In this document: positions 32,807 through 44,230 of the stretch, one piece after another
How the letters are laid out: the number at the start of each line of letters is the position of its first letter
How positions within the stretch are numbered: the first letter of the stretch is position 1
From: Capillidium heterosporum
Taxonomy: Eukaryota > Entomophthoromycota > Entomophthoromycetes > Entomophthorales > Capillidiaceae
DNA: 64,000 bases
Assembly (NCBI GenBank): GCA_016630905.1
Contig: WBMQ01000011.1
Location: forward strand, 1,116,001-1,180,000
Reading direction: 5' to 3'
Made by a program: the position numbers and the translations under genes
Notes under the pieces: generated by a model
Told to the model about the DNA's origin: nothing
Databases searched by the model: none
The model's input: the letters and a program-made list of their open reading frames with translations, nothing else

Positions 32807-34276
32807 ATGCCTCAGCTCTTAAGCCTCCCTACCGAACTCCTTGAAACGATCATCTCAGCACTAGACAAGAAAACCCAAGGCCGATTAGCTCAGCAGAACC
32901 AGGTACTATCCCAATTAGCAATACCTTTCATTTACCAAGATTTAAGATACGAAACCCTTGTAAACCAAAAGATAAACAAAGATGTACCGTTAGCTTCGCT
33001 TGTCAAATTTAGGCATTACGTTAAGAAGGCCAATGACAGGGTTCCATCAGACGTGTTAACTCCCTCATATCTATATCCCAACTTGGTCGTATTAGAAAGC
33101 CTAGTTAAAAACCAAGGTCAGCTCGATAGAATTTTAGAAAATGGTTCAAAGCTTAATAAGTTGGAATCCTATGCCCTATGTATCGAATATGAAAATGCCA
33201 GTATCTCCACTTTAGCCACATCCCTTTGCAGCCTAAAAGACTTTAAATTGATGTCTGAATTCGATGTATGTTGGAGCTGGTTGGATAGAGCACGTATTCC
33301 TAGTTTGACTCATCTGGCTCTTCGTTTGCCAAGTGTTTCAGCAAATACCTTCACCAAAATTCAAACAGTCTTTCCCAATTTGGAAGTACTTCAACTAAAT
33401 TGTGATTCGGCAGTTGGGTGGACTTTGGAGAAAGGACTGCCCAAATTGAAACGTTTGGATATCGAAGTGTGGAGCATATCTTTGGAACTTATTTCAGCAA
33501 TCAGCAGAAGATGCCAGAACCTCAAGTACCTATCGTTGAACCTATACTACGCGAAAAAATTGATCAGTCGCTTGCCCTGCTTCGACAATCTGATTCAACT
33601 GTCTGTTGGTATAAAGGGTAATGATGATAGGTATTCTAACGACGATGGCACCGTGGATAACCTAACCGTATTGTTTACTAGAAAGGTTTTCCCCAAACTT
33701 GAGTCTTTTCGTTTGAATCATACCTTTTCCAAAGGCTCCTTCCCCAATAACTGTAACTTATGGTCCACACTCAAAGATATCCGGTTACGTCACTATCCTT
33801 TCGATTCTATGCAGACCCCCACTCTAATGCAACTAAAATATCTTCAAGTTAGCAACATTACCATCCACCAATTCTACCGTCTTGAACGTCTGTTGGCACA
33901 TGCACCTCACCTGGAACATTTGGATATCGATGGATCCTTCAGTCCAAACTTAGCTTCCTATTTCCAATTCGAAACCAAGGTCGTGCGCCTCACTATTCGA
34001 TCCCTTGCGCATTATAGTATCAGCCTAATCACGTTTCTAACCAAATTTGCCAACTTAAAAGGGCTGACTATTGAGTTTGACCACCCATTTCTTGAACTTA
34101 TAGATCACCAGCTCCCCAATATCCAGTTTCAAGAGCTGTATAGCTTAGACTTGACAAATTCTCCAACCCAATTTACGAACTGGCTCATCAGCAGTTCCAA
34201 ATCTTTGATCAAAATGCGCTGCTCCTTCACACGATCTCGACAGGAAATCTTCTGTCAAGAAAGATACTTTCCTTGA
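32807..34276 (+). CDS. F-box/LRR protein, subfamily B, intact
   Basis: Intronless 489-residue protein. The F-box is at residues 3-45 (LLSLPTELLETIISALDKKT, then LSQLAIPFIYQDL), followed by a linker (LVKFRHYVKKAND) shared with all subfamily B copies and then LRR-like repeats to the end. Predicted role: substrate adaptor of an SCF ubiquitin ligase, substrate unknown. It is the only unbroken subfamily B copy here and the last of three on this strand, the other two being frameshifted and ruined. Its tail converges with the DH-PH gene 340 bases away. Length equals that of the subfamily A gene at 4618-6087, so the family has a stable architecture despite low identity between subfamilies. Confidence 0.85.
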   Translation: MPQLLSLPTELLETIISALDKKTQGRLAQQNQVLSQLAIPFIYQDLRYETLVNQKINKDVPLASLVKFRHYVKKANDRVPSDVLTPSYLYPNLVVLESLVKNQGQLDRILENGSKLNKLESYALCIEYENASISTLATSLCSLKDFKLMSEFDVCWSWLDRARIPSLTHLALRLPSVSANTFTKIQTVFPNLEVLQLNCDSAVGWTLEKGLPKLKRLDIEVWSISLELISAISRRCQNLKYLSLNLYYAKKLISRLPCFDNLIQLSVGIKGNDDRYSNDDGTVDNLTVLFTRKVFPKLESFRLNHTFSKGSFPNNCNLWSTLKDIRLRHYPFDSMQTPTLMQLKYLQVSNITIHQFYRLERLLAHAPHLEHLDIDGSFSPNLASYFQFETKVVRLTIRSLAHYSISLITFLTKFANLKGLTIEFDHPFLELIDHQLPNIQFQELYSLDLTNSPTQFTNWLISSSKSLIKMRCSFTRSRQEIFCQERYFP

Positions 34277-34616
34277 GATTAATTATGATTCTTAATATAC
34301 CCTTTACTGTAAATGTACATCAACTACAAGGATGCTATACGATCCTTCTTTTATTTTTACAGAGTAAATGTATAGGCTATCATTTAAAACTGCTTTATGA
34401 GATATATCTTTGAATATATATATATATGAAAAGCCAGTCTGCATAAAAATACAGGTCTATATATGGATATACCTATTTTTTGATATATCTAGAGAGTTTA
34501 ATTCAAGTTTTACAAATCCCAAAAGCTACAGCACTAGCTTGCAACTGCTATTCCGATCTTTGACTTGCTATTAAACACAAAATAATTTATTAATTACATC
34601 AGCTACCTTCCTTTCA
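34277..34616. other. Convergent 3' flank
   Basis: 340 bases between two convergent genes, with runs of TA repeats near 34416-34430. No gene. Confidence 0.4.
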
Positions 34617-37600
34617 CTATCGCAACCACCTAACAACTACATCCAGTCCATTTCGGTTCTTGAACTGGACCATGTACGTGTTACTCAAGTTAAACCTATC
34701 AGTATGCTTCAAGATAACTTTTGTCGTACTCAAGACTTCGACCACTAAGTTCTTCTTGTTGCAGCTCAACATCAGCTTGCCATCGCCATCCTTGACGATC
34801 AATTTGATATTATCCTTGTTTTTTACGTTACCATTTGGAGAGGAGGCTGGCTGGTATAGTTGCAATAGGCATTTACCTATGCGCATCCAGGTGTGATTCG
34901 TTTGGTTCAAACTGAACAGCTTACAGTCCAGTTCCAAACCTAGAACCATGTTCTTGATAGGCTCCTGTTCGTCCAAAGTGGGGGACCCATTGACGACTTT
35001 CAATACACGCTTGTTGGGGCTGTTTTGATGTTGGTTATTATTCCCCCTATTGAAATTGGGATTGGAGTTGGGATCGACTTGACAGTATTTAGGTAACTGA
35101 CTTCGGTCGTCCAGTTTCACCAGACTGTCCACTTCCTCAATCTTGCTTTCTACCTTATCCTGGATGGTAGTCGAGCGATCCTTACATCCACCTGGTAGCA
35201 ACATGCGTACGTCAAAGGGTAAATGCATGTTAGTCTGGTTCTCTTTCAACAGCTCGAAAAGTTCGCTACGTTCCTCGTCGTCTCCAAACAACAACCTGTA
35301 CTTAACACTTAGGTCAGTCAACACGAATTCGATATCGGTCTTGTCGACTTTCTTGATGGTAAGGGAGGGTTCGTTGACCAAGGTAATCTGCACTAAAGTC
35401 TTGCGCGTCTGGGCGTTGTTGCAGGTGAGGCAGGTGGGGAGATCGGGGAACTTGCGCAGTTCTACTACCGTTATACCTATGGGGACCCACAACGTACTGA
35501 AGCTCTGTTGCATCAAGATATGGCACGGTTTACTAAGATAGAGACAGACTCCCAACTTGTCGTTGAGTTGACTAGCTTTCTTATATAGATCTTCTCTAGG
35601 TGGTTTGGGTGGCGTTGAAGATTGGTTGTGGATCGATATCATACTGTTGGTCTTGGAGGAGTTTGCAGACTGCAAATACTTGTTTGCTAGCAAATGTGTC
35701 TTACGGTAATTGTAGTCGCAGAGTTGGCTTAAGTTCTTGTCCTTGGTGCGCTTCAACTTATCCAAAGCGGAATAGTTTATGGGTTTCACTATATCTTCCT
35801 CTTCTTCCTCCACAAATTTGGACTTTGGCGCGGCGTTGGCATCTAAACTTTGGTCGGGATCAACTACCGTCTCGAAACTTTGGTTCTGATCAAACTCCGA
35901 GTCAGCTTTCGTTGTGTCTACTTGGGTGGTATGAGAGCTTTGGCTAGTATCTAAATCTTCGTTGAGTAGATCCAAATCGTCTTGTTGAGTAGGTTCTTTG
36001 GGATTCTCTTCTTCCTCCTCTTCCAATCTATAGAATTTGGGGGTATCCGCATCTATATCTACCGGTTTAAACTCAACTTCAAGCTCAGGTTCAGGTTGTA
36101 CTACTTCGACTTTTGATTTCAACTTCTGGTCTAAACTAGATTCCAAACTCATGGCGATGCTATCATAACTGGTATCGTGGTTAACTGAGTTCTTTTCCTC
36201 AGTTGGATTAATAGTTTTGATAGGCTTAGCAGCTTCGATAGGTTCTCCAACCTTATTACCACTACTTTGTTGCAAAGGTACCTTCAGGTTGGCTTTCAGG
36301 CTATTTAGCCATTTAACAAACAGGTTCTTGGACTCCACCGAGTTGAAACTGACTTTCAAATTCAACTTGTCTTTGATTACCAATAGCATACAGCTACCAA
36401 ACGGATCACCAGCCCTAGGCTTCAGCTGGATTAACTCGCATAACATCAACGAGTAGTACCCGAGCACCTGACTCAAGCTAGTTAAAACTGGATTCCCTTC
36501 CGTATTGAAGGAGTTCACATCCCCAAACAGTAACATCATATCGGTCATCAGTATACAGTGGATTTTCTTGAACTTCTTTGGTGAGGGTTGTTGGGAAGTC
36601 ATAGATTTGATGTCTAGCAACTCGACATTGGTACGTAAGATTATTCCTCGGAACCCATCCTTCAGATTTACTGTCTATAGAAAGTTTAAAGTTAAATATG
36701 CTGTTACTATAACCAAGTATTTACTTGATCTACAATTTTGATGACTGATTCCAAACTACTAACTTTGAGATGGGCTGAAATGGCTGTCTTGATGTGGGTG
36801 ATCTTGGTAGCTAACTCTTCGTACCCATCTACCCTCTAATAAAAGTCAGTACACGTCGTCTTTTTAGAAACAAGTACCGGTTTCATGGCTGCTATGTCTA
36901 AAAGGTTGATGTAATTGTTCAGCAAGTCTAGGGGAACCAGCATAAAGTTGAGTTCCAAGTTGTTTGAAGTAGTGGAAGCATCCCAGCTTTTGAACAAGAC
37001 TTCATCGATCAATAAATATCCTTCAAAGAACAGTTGGAGGTAATTGGAGTAGTAGTCATGCATCCTTTCAAACTAAATAAAGTTAGTACCAAAAGCATTT
37101 TTAATAGCATTGTTACCGTATCTAATAGTAATTTTTGTACTGTTACATCCTTTACGAAAACGGAATTCTCATCCAAGTTTTCAAGCTCCTAAAGCATATT
37201 AGTATATAACCGGTGATGTAGTAGTACTGATAGGTAATGCCTATGCAACTCACATAGACTGTACATGAGATCGAATATCTGGTTGAAAATCCTTTGATCG
37301 GGCAAGGCTAACGTCCTGCAAGGGATCAATACTTTCTGTAGGTTTTAAAGAGTGATTAGTAACACCACCATCATTCAACCTTACCTTTGAAAACCCATCA
37401 AAAGCATCTTGAAACTTCATCTCGATCAACTTCAGGCTGAAGACCTTTACCGTTGTCCAAACTTCTTTGCAGCAGCCTATAATCCTCCTGTTGATAGTTT
37501 ATACTTATTCGATTATTATCCCCATAATCATTTTCTCTAGTACTCTTTTGTGAATTGCGGTTGGAAAGGGTTTCCTTGTCGATTGCTAGTTGAGGCTCGA

Positions 37601-37667
37601 TGATAGAGTTGGTAAGGTCTACTGAGACGCGCTCTTTGGCGTTGGGGATAAAAGGCGTCGGTTTCAT
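34617..37667 (-). CDS. Probable RhoGEF (Dbl-homology plus PH-like domains)
   Basis: Likely a guanine nucleotide exchange factor for a Rho/Cdc42 GTPase. Exons join in phase: 37544-37667, 37385-37476, 37228-37335, 37117-37188, 36878-37072, 36725-36835 and 34617-36674, giving 919 residues. The DH-like region (about 43-235) has KEVWTTVKVFSLKLIE, then IFNQIFDLMYSLCELHRHYL, then a block (LELNFMLVPLDLLNNYINLL) in place of the usual 'PVQR..+Y.LLL' helix. A PH-like domain follows (KFKKIHCILMTDMMLLFGD to FVKWLNSL). The middle is acidic and disordered (EEEEEENPKEP). The C-terminal ~110 residues (VLGLELDCKLFSL to VVVRWL) look like a second PH/RanBD-type fold. The first intron could instead be 28 nt (37477-37504). 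The 5' end is uncertain. A scaffold with degenerate DH is possible. Confidence 0.6.
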
Positions 37668-37723
37668 TAATCTATTTTGTTGTAAATATAGTTAGTAAAC
37701 TATGAAGGTGGAGATTATGGTAC

Positions 37724-37908
37724 TTTGATTTTGTTGGATTTGATATTTAGGAATGGAGACGACTTCTATAGTATATATAATTAGTACTTTGAATATAAAG
37801 TTTTCTTACCAAAACTTGTAGGGGATTCGTCAGGCTTTTGGGCTTGAACTTAGTAGGGTTGGTAACCAACCCCTTGCTGGATTTATCGCCCATGCTGAAG
37901 GTCAACAT
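37724..37908 (-). other. Possible 5' exons or upstream ORF of the DH-PH gene
   Basis: An ATG at 37906-37908 opens MLTFSMGDKSSKGL..., spliced by good signals (exon 37810-37908, intron 37768-37809 region, exon 37724-37765). The next acceptor (37672) enters the main exon in the wrong phase and soon stops. This may be a spliced upstream ORF, or a true N-terminus with one base miscalled. Confidence 0.3.
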
Positions 37909-39829
37909 CGATAGTTTACTGTTGTCTTTCTGTTGGGATATTGAATATGTCGAAGTAGGTTGTAGTTGGAGCTGTGACTGCTTTATATATTAAGATTTTT
38001 AATTTGGTTAGATAAACTTTTGTAGTGATAAAACTTTTAAGATGGAAAGGTTAAAGGTGGAAAGGAATGAGAGGTGAAGTGAATTTAATAGTTACATATC
38101 CATTATAAAAATAAATTCATGACTTTAAACGTAACTCAAAGTAATTTAATGAAACTCTAAATGGCTTCCTACCCATTCGCTGTGGTAGTAAATTTTTGAA
38201 TAGGTAATGTTACGATTCTAAAGCACTTTCAACGGCTTAATGTCTTTTTTGAAAGGCAATGATTCGAATACCCATTTATGTAGATTGGGAAGATGGTAGC
38301 GCGTCTATCCTACCTGCAACCCCAATATATTTGCTATTGGTATTCTGAAAATTAATGGAACTTTTAACGGATCAAAGGTGCTGGTTTGGGTTCAAAATAA
38401 GGTCAACGCCATCATCGTTTTTTTGCATTTGGGTGGGAGGTCCGCAGTTGGCAAGGTTGTTGGGTTTATATGATATTTTAGCAAAGAGAGTTGAAGTTGG
38501 TAGCTGGACACGTTTTTTGCTTCTAAAGAAAGTGCAACTCTGTAGTTGGAAGTACTTGGGGTAATATGCCATTAGATCTCGAATCGAAATATTTTTCAAC
38601 TTCAATCACCACCATTTTGGTCCTGTTGCATTTGGCAGGGCTGGGTTGTAAAGCAAATACGAAAAGTTGGTGTATAGCCATAAGGAGAAAAGTTTCAAGT
38701 TTGTCTAATAGCTTTTAAACACCTACACCACTTTATTGTGGATACGATTCCAAACTAGTATCACTAGGTTTAGTTTAAAGTTGAGTCTATCGATTATAAA
38801 CGCCGCTGAAATCATCTAAAGCGCATTGCAAGTGTACTATCTGCTTTGTACATGTCTTTTAGACGTGTGTTAATGTAAGGATAAAATACGGGGATGCGTA
38901 TCCCAATCAAAGTTAAAGTTGGTAGACTAAAACTAAACCCTGAAGTGCACTGTCACCTATCCTGCCTATATTTCAGCAACTCGATGAAATTTTCAATCTA
39001 ATCGACATGTTCAAATTTCTCAGTTTTACTAAGCTTCCATCCACTCAACTTAGAGCATCCATCCCAATGCCCATCTCCATCAATCTAGGAAAACTCAGCT
39101 TAGACCTAAGGAGCTTTAATTAAAGTTGGAGTTTAGCGATATCCTGCCTTCTTCCAAACATTTCTCAGTTCCCCTACATCACTTTTGATGTAATTAAAAT
39201 AGTGTATCCCTAACCTGAAAGTGAACATAGCGGAAGTGGCGTCACCCTGCCCTCTATTATTTTCAATTTTCACATACCACCTTTAACGCATTTGAAATGG
39301 GACATCCCTTATCTAAAAGTGATCATATTGGAGAAGTACACTAAATCCATTACATCTTGTGGGTGTACTTAAAAGATGTAGTTGAAGTCTCAGCCCTTAG
39401 GTTGATAGGAATTTTATTTGAGAATCGAGGGTAGTTGGTTTGAGTTTATTGTAGCTTGATGGTTTATATTTACATTTTGAAAAGTGTGTTGGTTTTGGAA
39501 CCTAACATGCCTTGCATTTGAAGCAGGGTTGTATTGGTAGAATGATGAGTACCTCATATTACAGAACCAATTATCCAATAAAGCTTCTTTCAATAATAAG
39601 TTTTATTTAAGCAGTGATTTATCCCCTTAGTTTGCACATACTTCAAGGTATGTTTACTTTCCAAATAAACTTGGTTAAATAATGTTATTTTATTGGCCAA
39701 TACTTTTACCCATATATCCATTAACCTAAGCTTTGTAATCTAATTCGGCAAAGTAGATCAGCTTCATCTGTGTAAGTATCCTTCACTTTCCAAACAAGTT
39801 GCAAGAGCTGGGAACAAGCATCCTCAGCA
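37909..39829. other. Long spacer between the DH-PH gene and a coiled-coil gene
   Basis: 1.9 kb with no supported gene. A 46-codon stop-free stretch around 38975-39120 follows a TTTCAG-like acceptor and may be a relic exon. Overlapping short frames at 38355-38605 on both strands are unsupported. Confidence 0.35.
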
Positions 39830-40594
39830 ATGTCGGGACGTACCTTTCAGCACTTTCAACTTAAAGATGACTTGCCCAAAGTTGAGAAGAACAAAATTTT
39901 CGATGCCATAGAGGCTACTTTAAATGAAGATATAAAAGATATTCTTAACAGCCCACAAACTCAGGTAGAAATTTATCTAAACACGGCTCAAATCTTTATA
40001 ACGGTAAATTTATTGTTTCGTACATCTATTTAATACATAAGTTAAGGAGGAAGGAAAGATAGAACAGCTTAAAGAAGTGGTTGCTGATCAAAATTTCAAC
40101 ACTGACTCTTTAAACGATCTAAGTATAGGCTTTAACAACACGTACCTCAACCAAATTAAGGATATCAAAGAAAAGAGTAAGTGGCAGTTTCTATTTTAGT
40201 TTACTCATATATTTTAGGCTTGAAATTGACAGCCGATTTTACTTCGTTACAGGATGAATTAAAGAAACTGAAGGTAACGTTTATTTTTACATTGCCTTTT
40301 TATATTTACATTTTTAAACAGTCTAGGACTCAAAGTTTAGACCCAAATCCAAGCACCAGTTCACCAGATGATTCTGTCCTATCTAAACTAAGTGCCTTTC
40401 TCCCAATTATCAGTACCGAAGATAAGAAGGGTAGAGGTGTAGGCAATTTGGAGGCAGTTGAAGCGTACAAGCAAAGTGTTATTGCGAAAGTAAACAAGGA
40501 AAAGCTGGAGTTCAGTCAAAGTCTTGATAAGGAGAAGGATCTCTTTGTGACAAAATATGTAGAACAGATTTACAGTAGATTGGAAAATAGTTGA
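39830..40594 (+). CDS. Small coiled-coil protein, unrecognised
   Basis: Four exons (39830-40003, 40047-40176, 40218-40273, 40322-40594) with introns of 41-48 nt join in phase to 210 residues. The protein is helical, with charged heptads: IFDAIEATLNEDIKDIL, then LKLTADFTSLQDELKKLK and a C-terminal helix (VNKEKLEFSQSLDKEKDLF). A Ser/Pro linker lies between (NPSTSSPDD). It has no signal peptide or membrane segment. The layout is like small structural subunits of kinetochore, tethering or motor complexes, but I see no diagnostic motif and do not assign one. Exact phase closure over four exons makes it a real gene. Confidence 0.65.
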
Positions 40595-41339
40595 GTTAGG
40601 AACTTGTACTGAATAGTTTGCAGTTTCAGAAAGCATCAGTTTGTAGAAGGTAGGTTGATTTTTACTGGTTGCTGGTTATAATCAAGTTTATTAACGATAA
40701 GTAGATATATATGTCAAGTATTACGCACTCCTTTAGTATTATAATCCTATGATGTATTTGATTTTTAAGTTTGTTCTTTATTAAACAACTTTCTTATATT
40801 TACCTATATAGAAGTTAAGTTTACTTTTATTTGGACTATAATTTGAGCCTATTTTTGAAGCATTCCTTACTGAACATATAAATATCCAACGATGGCTTCA
40901 ATAGTCTTTTTCATATATTAGTAAAGTATTGGAAAGACTATATACTTTGCTATCCCAGAAGGTCTTTAAAACTTTAGAATTAAACAGAGCTTTGAACAAT
41001 AAGACTCCCTATATTCAAATGTCAGATTTCAGATAAGTACTTGCTGAAATGAAGTATTTAAATGACGCATTAAACTAACAAGAGCTATAAAAAGTATGTT
41101 GTATGAAATGTTAGTTTCCAGCAATAGGTATCTTTGGTAGCATAAAAGACTGCCAAGGCATTTGAGCTACAGAAACTTAATGTTGTTTCTTTCCTGCGAA
41201 TTCCGATATGTCCTTCTGTAAAAGCTTATATTAAAGAATAAGTTATATATACACTGGGTTTCATTTCTACAATTGGAATATTTCCAAAAGTGCCAATTTG
41301 TAAAAATAGAATGTTCGAAAGCAATTTATTGGGTAGTTT

Positions 41340-41355
41340 CCACAATAAATTGTGG
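41340..41355. repeat. Short hairpin, 7-bp arms
   Basis: CCACAAT-AA-ATTGTGG, a perfect dyad. Possibly a binding site; no gene adjacent. Confidence 0.35.
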
Positions 41356-42053
41356 CAATACCGTAAACTTATCCCGAGAGGGTTGTTGCCTTGGGTTCAA
41401 TATCTTTTGATCCAATAGGACCGTTTCCCAACTAAGATCGGGCCAATAGAGTCTAGTAAGGTAAAGTTGTTCTCATCACATCATGAGGAAATAGGTGCAA
41501 AAGCTTTATAAGATGCTTCCCTTGTAGGCAAATACTTGCCCGCTACGTGTTGGGATGTAGAATTAACTTGGATATTAGCCTAAACTGTTTCAATTTCGTT
41601 TATGGTTTGGCTGTAGGCTTCTAGACAACTTCAAGATAGTTTAATTTTTGCAGTCAGCTGGTCCAAAACGAGGAGCGCTTATGGGCACTTCCATAAAGAT
41701 ATAATGTCAAACACCAATTTTGAAATTTACGCTGGCTCTTAAATTTAATAGCTGGGGATTGGATAGCGAATTATGGTTAGTTCTCCAGATGATTTAATGC
41801 ATTAACCTCCAACTAAATCTTGCCCAAATTTATATGTACATAAGGGTCAGGTAAGGGAGGGCAAATTGCCAATCAGATCGTACCAATTATTAAAGGACCA
41901 ATGGAACATTGGATTAATTTATTTCAGGTATTTGGGCTGGACATAGGGTTTAGTTATGCCAGCCATCTTCTTAAACCGTTTAAATTCAAGGCTGTCTTGT
42001 TTGAAAAGAATTCATTTCAATCAGATTTATAAAAGTAAGGATTATATATTAGG

Positions 42054-42083
42054 ATGCCTGTAGTAACCAGTACAACCTTTTAG
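42054..42083 (+). promoter_or_regulatory. Nine-codon uORF abutting the KDM5 start
   Basis: ATG at 42054 opens nine sense codons and ends in TAG at 42081-42083, directly followed by the KDM5 ATG at 42084. If included in the mRNA it would force termination-reinitiation. A TATA-like string ~28 bases upstream means transcription might start within or after it. Confidence 0.35.
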
Positions 42084-44230
42084 ATGCCGAATATGAAGAT
42101 AGGCGGTGAAACTAAAGATATAGGCCCAGTAGAGAATAGGCTGGATGTCCGCTTAATCCCAGGCCATGGCCATCTACCGAAGCTGGCATTACGACCCGAT
42201 TCAGCCTTGGACCTTCAAAATTTTAAACAACTGCTCGAACAGCCACCTGACACACCTTCAAGCCAAGAAAAAGAAAACTACTTTGAGCTACCAGTTGCAC
42301 CCACCTACTACCCAACCCACGATGAATTCATAGACCCAGTAGCCTATATTGAAAAGATACGGCCTCAAGCGCAGAAATACGGTTTATGTAAGATTGTGCC
42401 ACCAACTGGGTGGAGACCTAAGTTTGCCATCGATCCACAGGTAGCCAATTTTGATAGTTTTAGGTTAACATTGGATTTAGGAGTTTCAATTCCAATCGAG
42501 GCTACAGAAATTAAACAAGGTAGGTGCCAACACCCGCCTCAGCCAACATTACATGGATTGTGTATACAACTACCACAAGCAAGCCAGCACCAACCTTAGA
42601 TTCTTACCCCCGCAAGTCCGTAAGTTAATCGACCTTTACCAACTTAAAGCGGAAGTAGAGACCCTGGGCGGTTATCGTAAGGTAAGCTACTATTGGATAT
42701 ATATGAAATGTAACCAACACTTAACTTTAGATTTTAAAAGATAAAAAGTGGACTGCTGTGGCCGAAGCTTTAGATTTCAAACTTTCGAAAGAAGAAAAGG
42801 ATTTCACTTCCAACATCAAGATGGCTTACGAACAACTGATTTTACCTTATGAAGAGTTTTTAAGTATCAAGCCAACCAGCCCAACTAAGGCCAGTGAGGA
42901 AGTTGAGATTAAAGGGAAGAAGGGATGCCAACTTTGTGATCTTGAAAAGAATAGCGCCAAGGCGGTCATCTGCAGTAGATGTGATGCAGCCTACCATATC
43001 ACCTGTCTCAAGCCTACTACATTGAAATTGCCCAAGGGAACCTGGTATGGGCCCTGCTGCATCGAAGCCATCGACAGCCAGTTTGGATTTTCAGCCGGCA
43101 AGACCTATAACCTGGTTGGATTTAAGAAAAGGTCTGATACCTTCAAGAAGAAGTACTTTGGGAACCGGCTCACTGGGGATCGGGATCGCGATGAATTCCG
43201 AGTGGAGCGAGAGTTCTGGCGCCTAGTTGGAAGCCCCTTCGAACGAGTTGAGGTCGAGTACGGTGCTGACCTGTTCTGCCCCCTCAACCGATCGGGGTTC
43301 CCCACCCAACTGTTCCAGCCCCAGGACCCCTACTCCAAGGACAAGTGGAATTTGAGCGTACTACCGACCTTACCAGAATCCCTGCTATCAACCTTACCCG
43401 ACGCCGTAAGTGGTATGACGTTACCCTGGCTCTATGCTGGTATGTGCTTCTCCACCTTCTGCTGGCACAACGAAGACCACTACACTTACTCGTTAAACTA
43501 CCAGCATTTCGGTGACACCAAAGTGTGGTACGGGATACCTGGATCTAGTGCTGACATCTTCGAGCAGGCGGTTGCCGCTGAAGCCCCTTCTTTGCTGCAA
43601 GCTTCCCCCGATCTACTCTCCCACCTCTCCACCTTGATCTCCCCTGACAAGCTGGTGCAGCGAGAGGTCCCCGTCTATAGGTTGGAGCAACGACCTAACC
43701 AGTTCGTAGTAACCTTCCCTCGAGCCTATCATGCCGGATTCAACGTTGGATTCAATTTCAACGAGGCTGTCAACTACGCTCCGGCTGACTGGTTGACCTA
43801 TGGTCAACGGGCTACTGATGACTACCGGCACAAGAACCGATCCCCTGTCTTTTGCCACGAGGCTCTAGTACTCAAGGCGGCCGAACTGGCCACAACTCAA
43901 GAACAATTCAAGGCCCTCACCGACGCTTTAGCTCTAGCTAGGACGCTGGAACTGACCCGTAGGAAAGCAGCTACCCAAGCAGGTGTCCCTGCCAAGGACG
44001 TTGTACAACCTATCCTGATCGATGGAAGCCCCCAGTGTACTGAATGCAGTGCCTTTTGCTCGCTATCCTCCGTCACCTGTACCTGTGAGGAAGCTCAAGG
44101 TAAATTTAGCTGCGGCGAACATGTCACTAAGCTCTGTCCCTGCCCACCTACCGACAAGTCTTTGAATCTACACATATTGGAGTCGGAGTTGGATCGGTTA
44201 CTCTTCAAGATCGCTGGGTCTCAAACTTAA
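42084..44230 (+). CDS. KDM5/JARID1-type histone H3K4 demethylase, compact form
   Basis: Fe(II)/2-oxoglutarate JmjC demethylase predicted to remove methyl groups from histone H3 lysine 4 in the nucleus. Exons 42084-42482, 42520-42681 and 42731-44230 give 686 residues in phase. Order of domains: JmjN (about 72-113, YYPTHDEFIDPVAYIEKIRP), ARID (about 135-215, DLYQLKAEVETLGGY then KDKKW), PHD finger (253-302, CQLC...CSRC...HITC), JmjC, and C5HC2 zinc finger (about 623-658). Metal ligands are His and Glu in WHNEDH (433, 435) and the distal His in AYHAGFN (521). The first intron (donor GTTTCA) is inferred from ARID alignment. Animal KDM5 proteins exceed 1500 residues and continue past C5HC2 with PLU-1-like and PHD regions; this one stops there. 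Confidence 0.9.

Larger units (their letters stand above)
40595..42083. other. Spacer upstream of the KDM5 gene
   Basis: 1.5 kb. Nothing supported except a short perfect hairpin at 41340-41355 and the KDM5 promoter and uORF at the right end. TTATAAAAG near 42026 is a TATA candidate. Confidence 0.4.

Noticed and set aside
28554-34276. Idea that the three plus-strand F-box copies form an operon-like unit or a mobile element
   Set aside because: Gaps are 500-850 bases of unrelated AT-rich DNA, no terminal repeats or target duplications are visible, and tandem duplication with decay explains the layout.
38281-38345. tRNA-like stretch (GATGGTAGCGCGTCT, like a D-arm)
   Set aside because: No T-arm, no acceptor-stem pairing and no plausible anticodon arm in either orientation; chance or a short fragment at best.
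38355-38605. Overlapping 69- and 77-codon frames on opposite strands
   Set aside because: Mutually exclusive, composition unlike the genes here, no recognisable domain.
41380-41440. GGTTCAATATC, resembling a tRNA T-loop
   Set aside because: Surrounding bases cannot form a cloverleaf.
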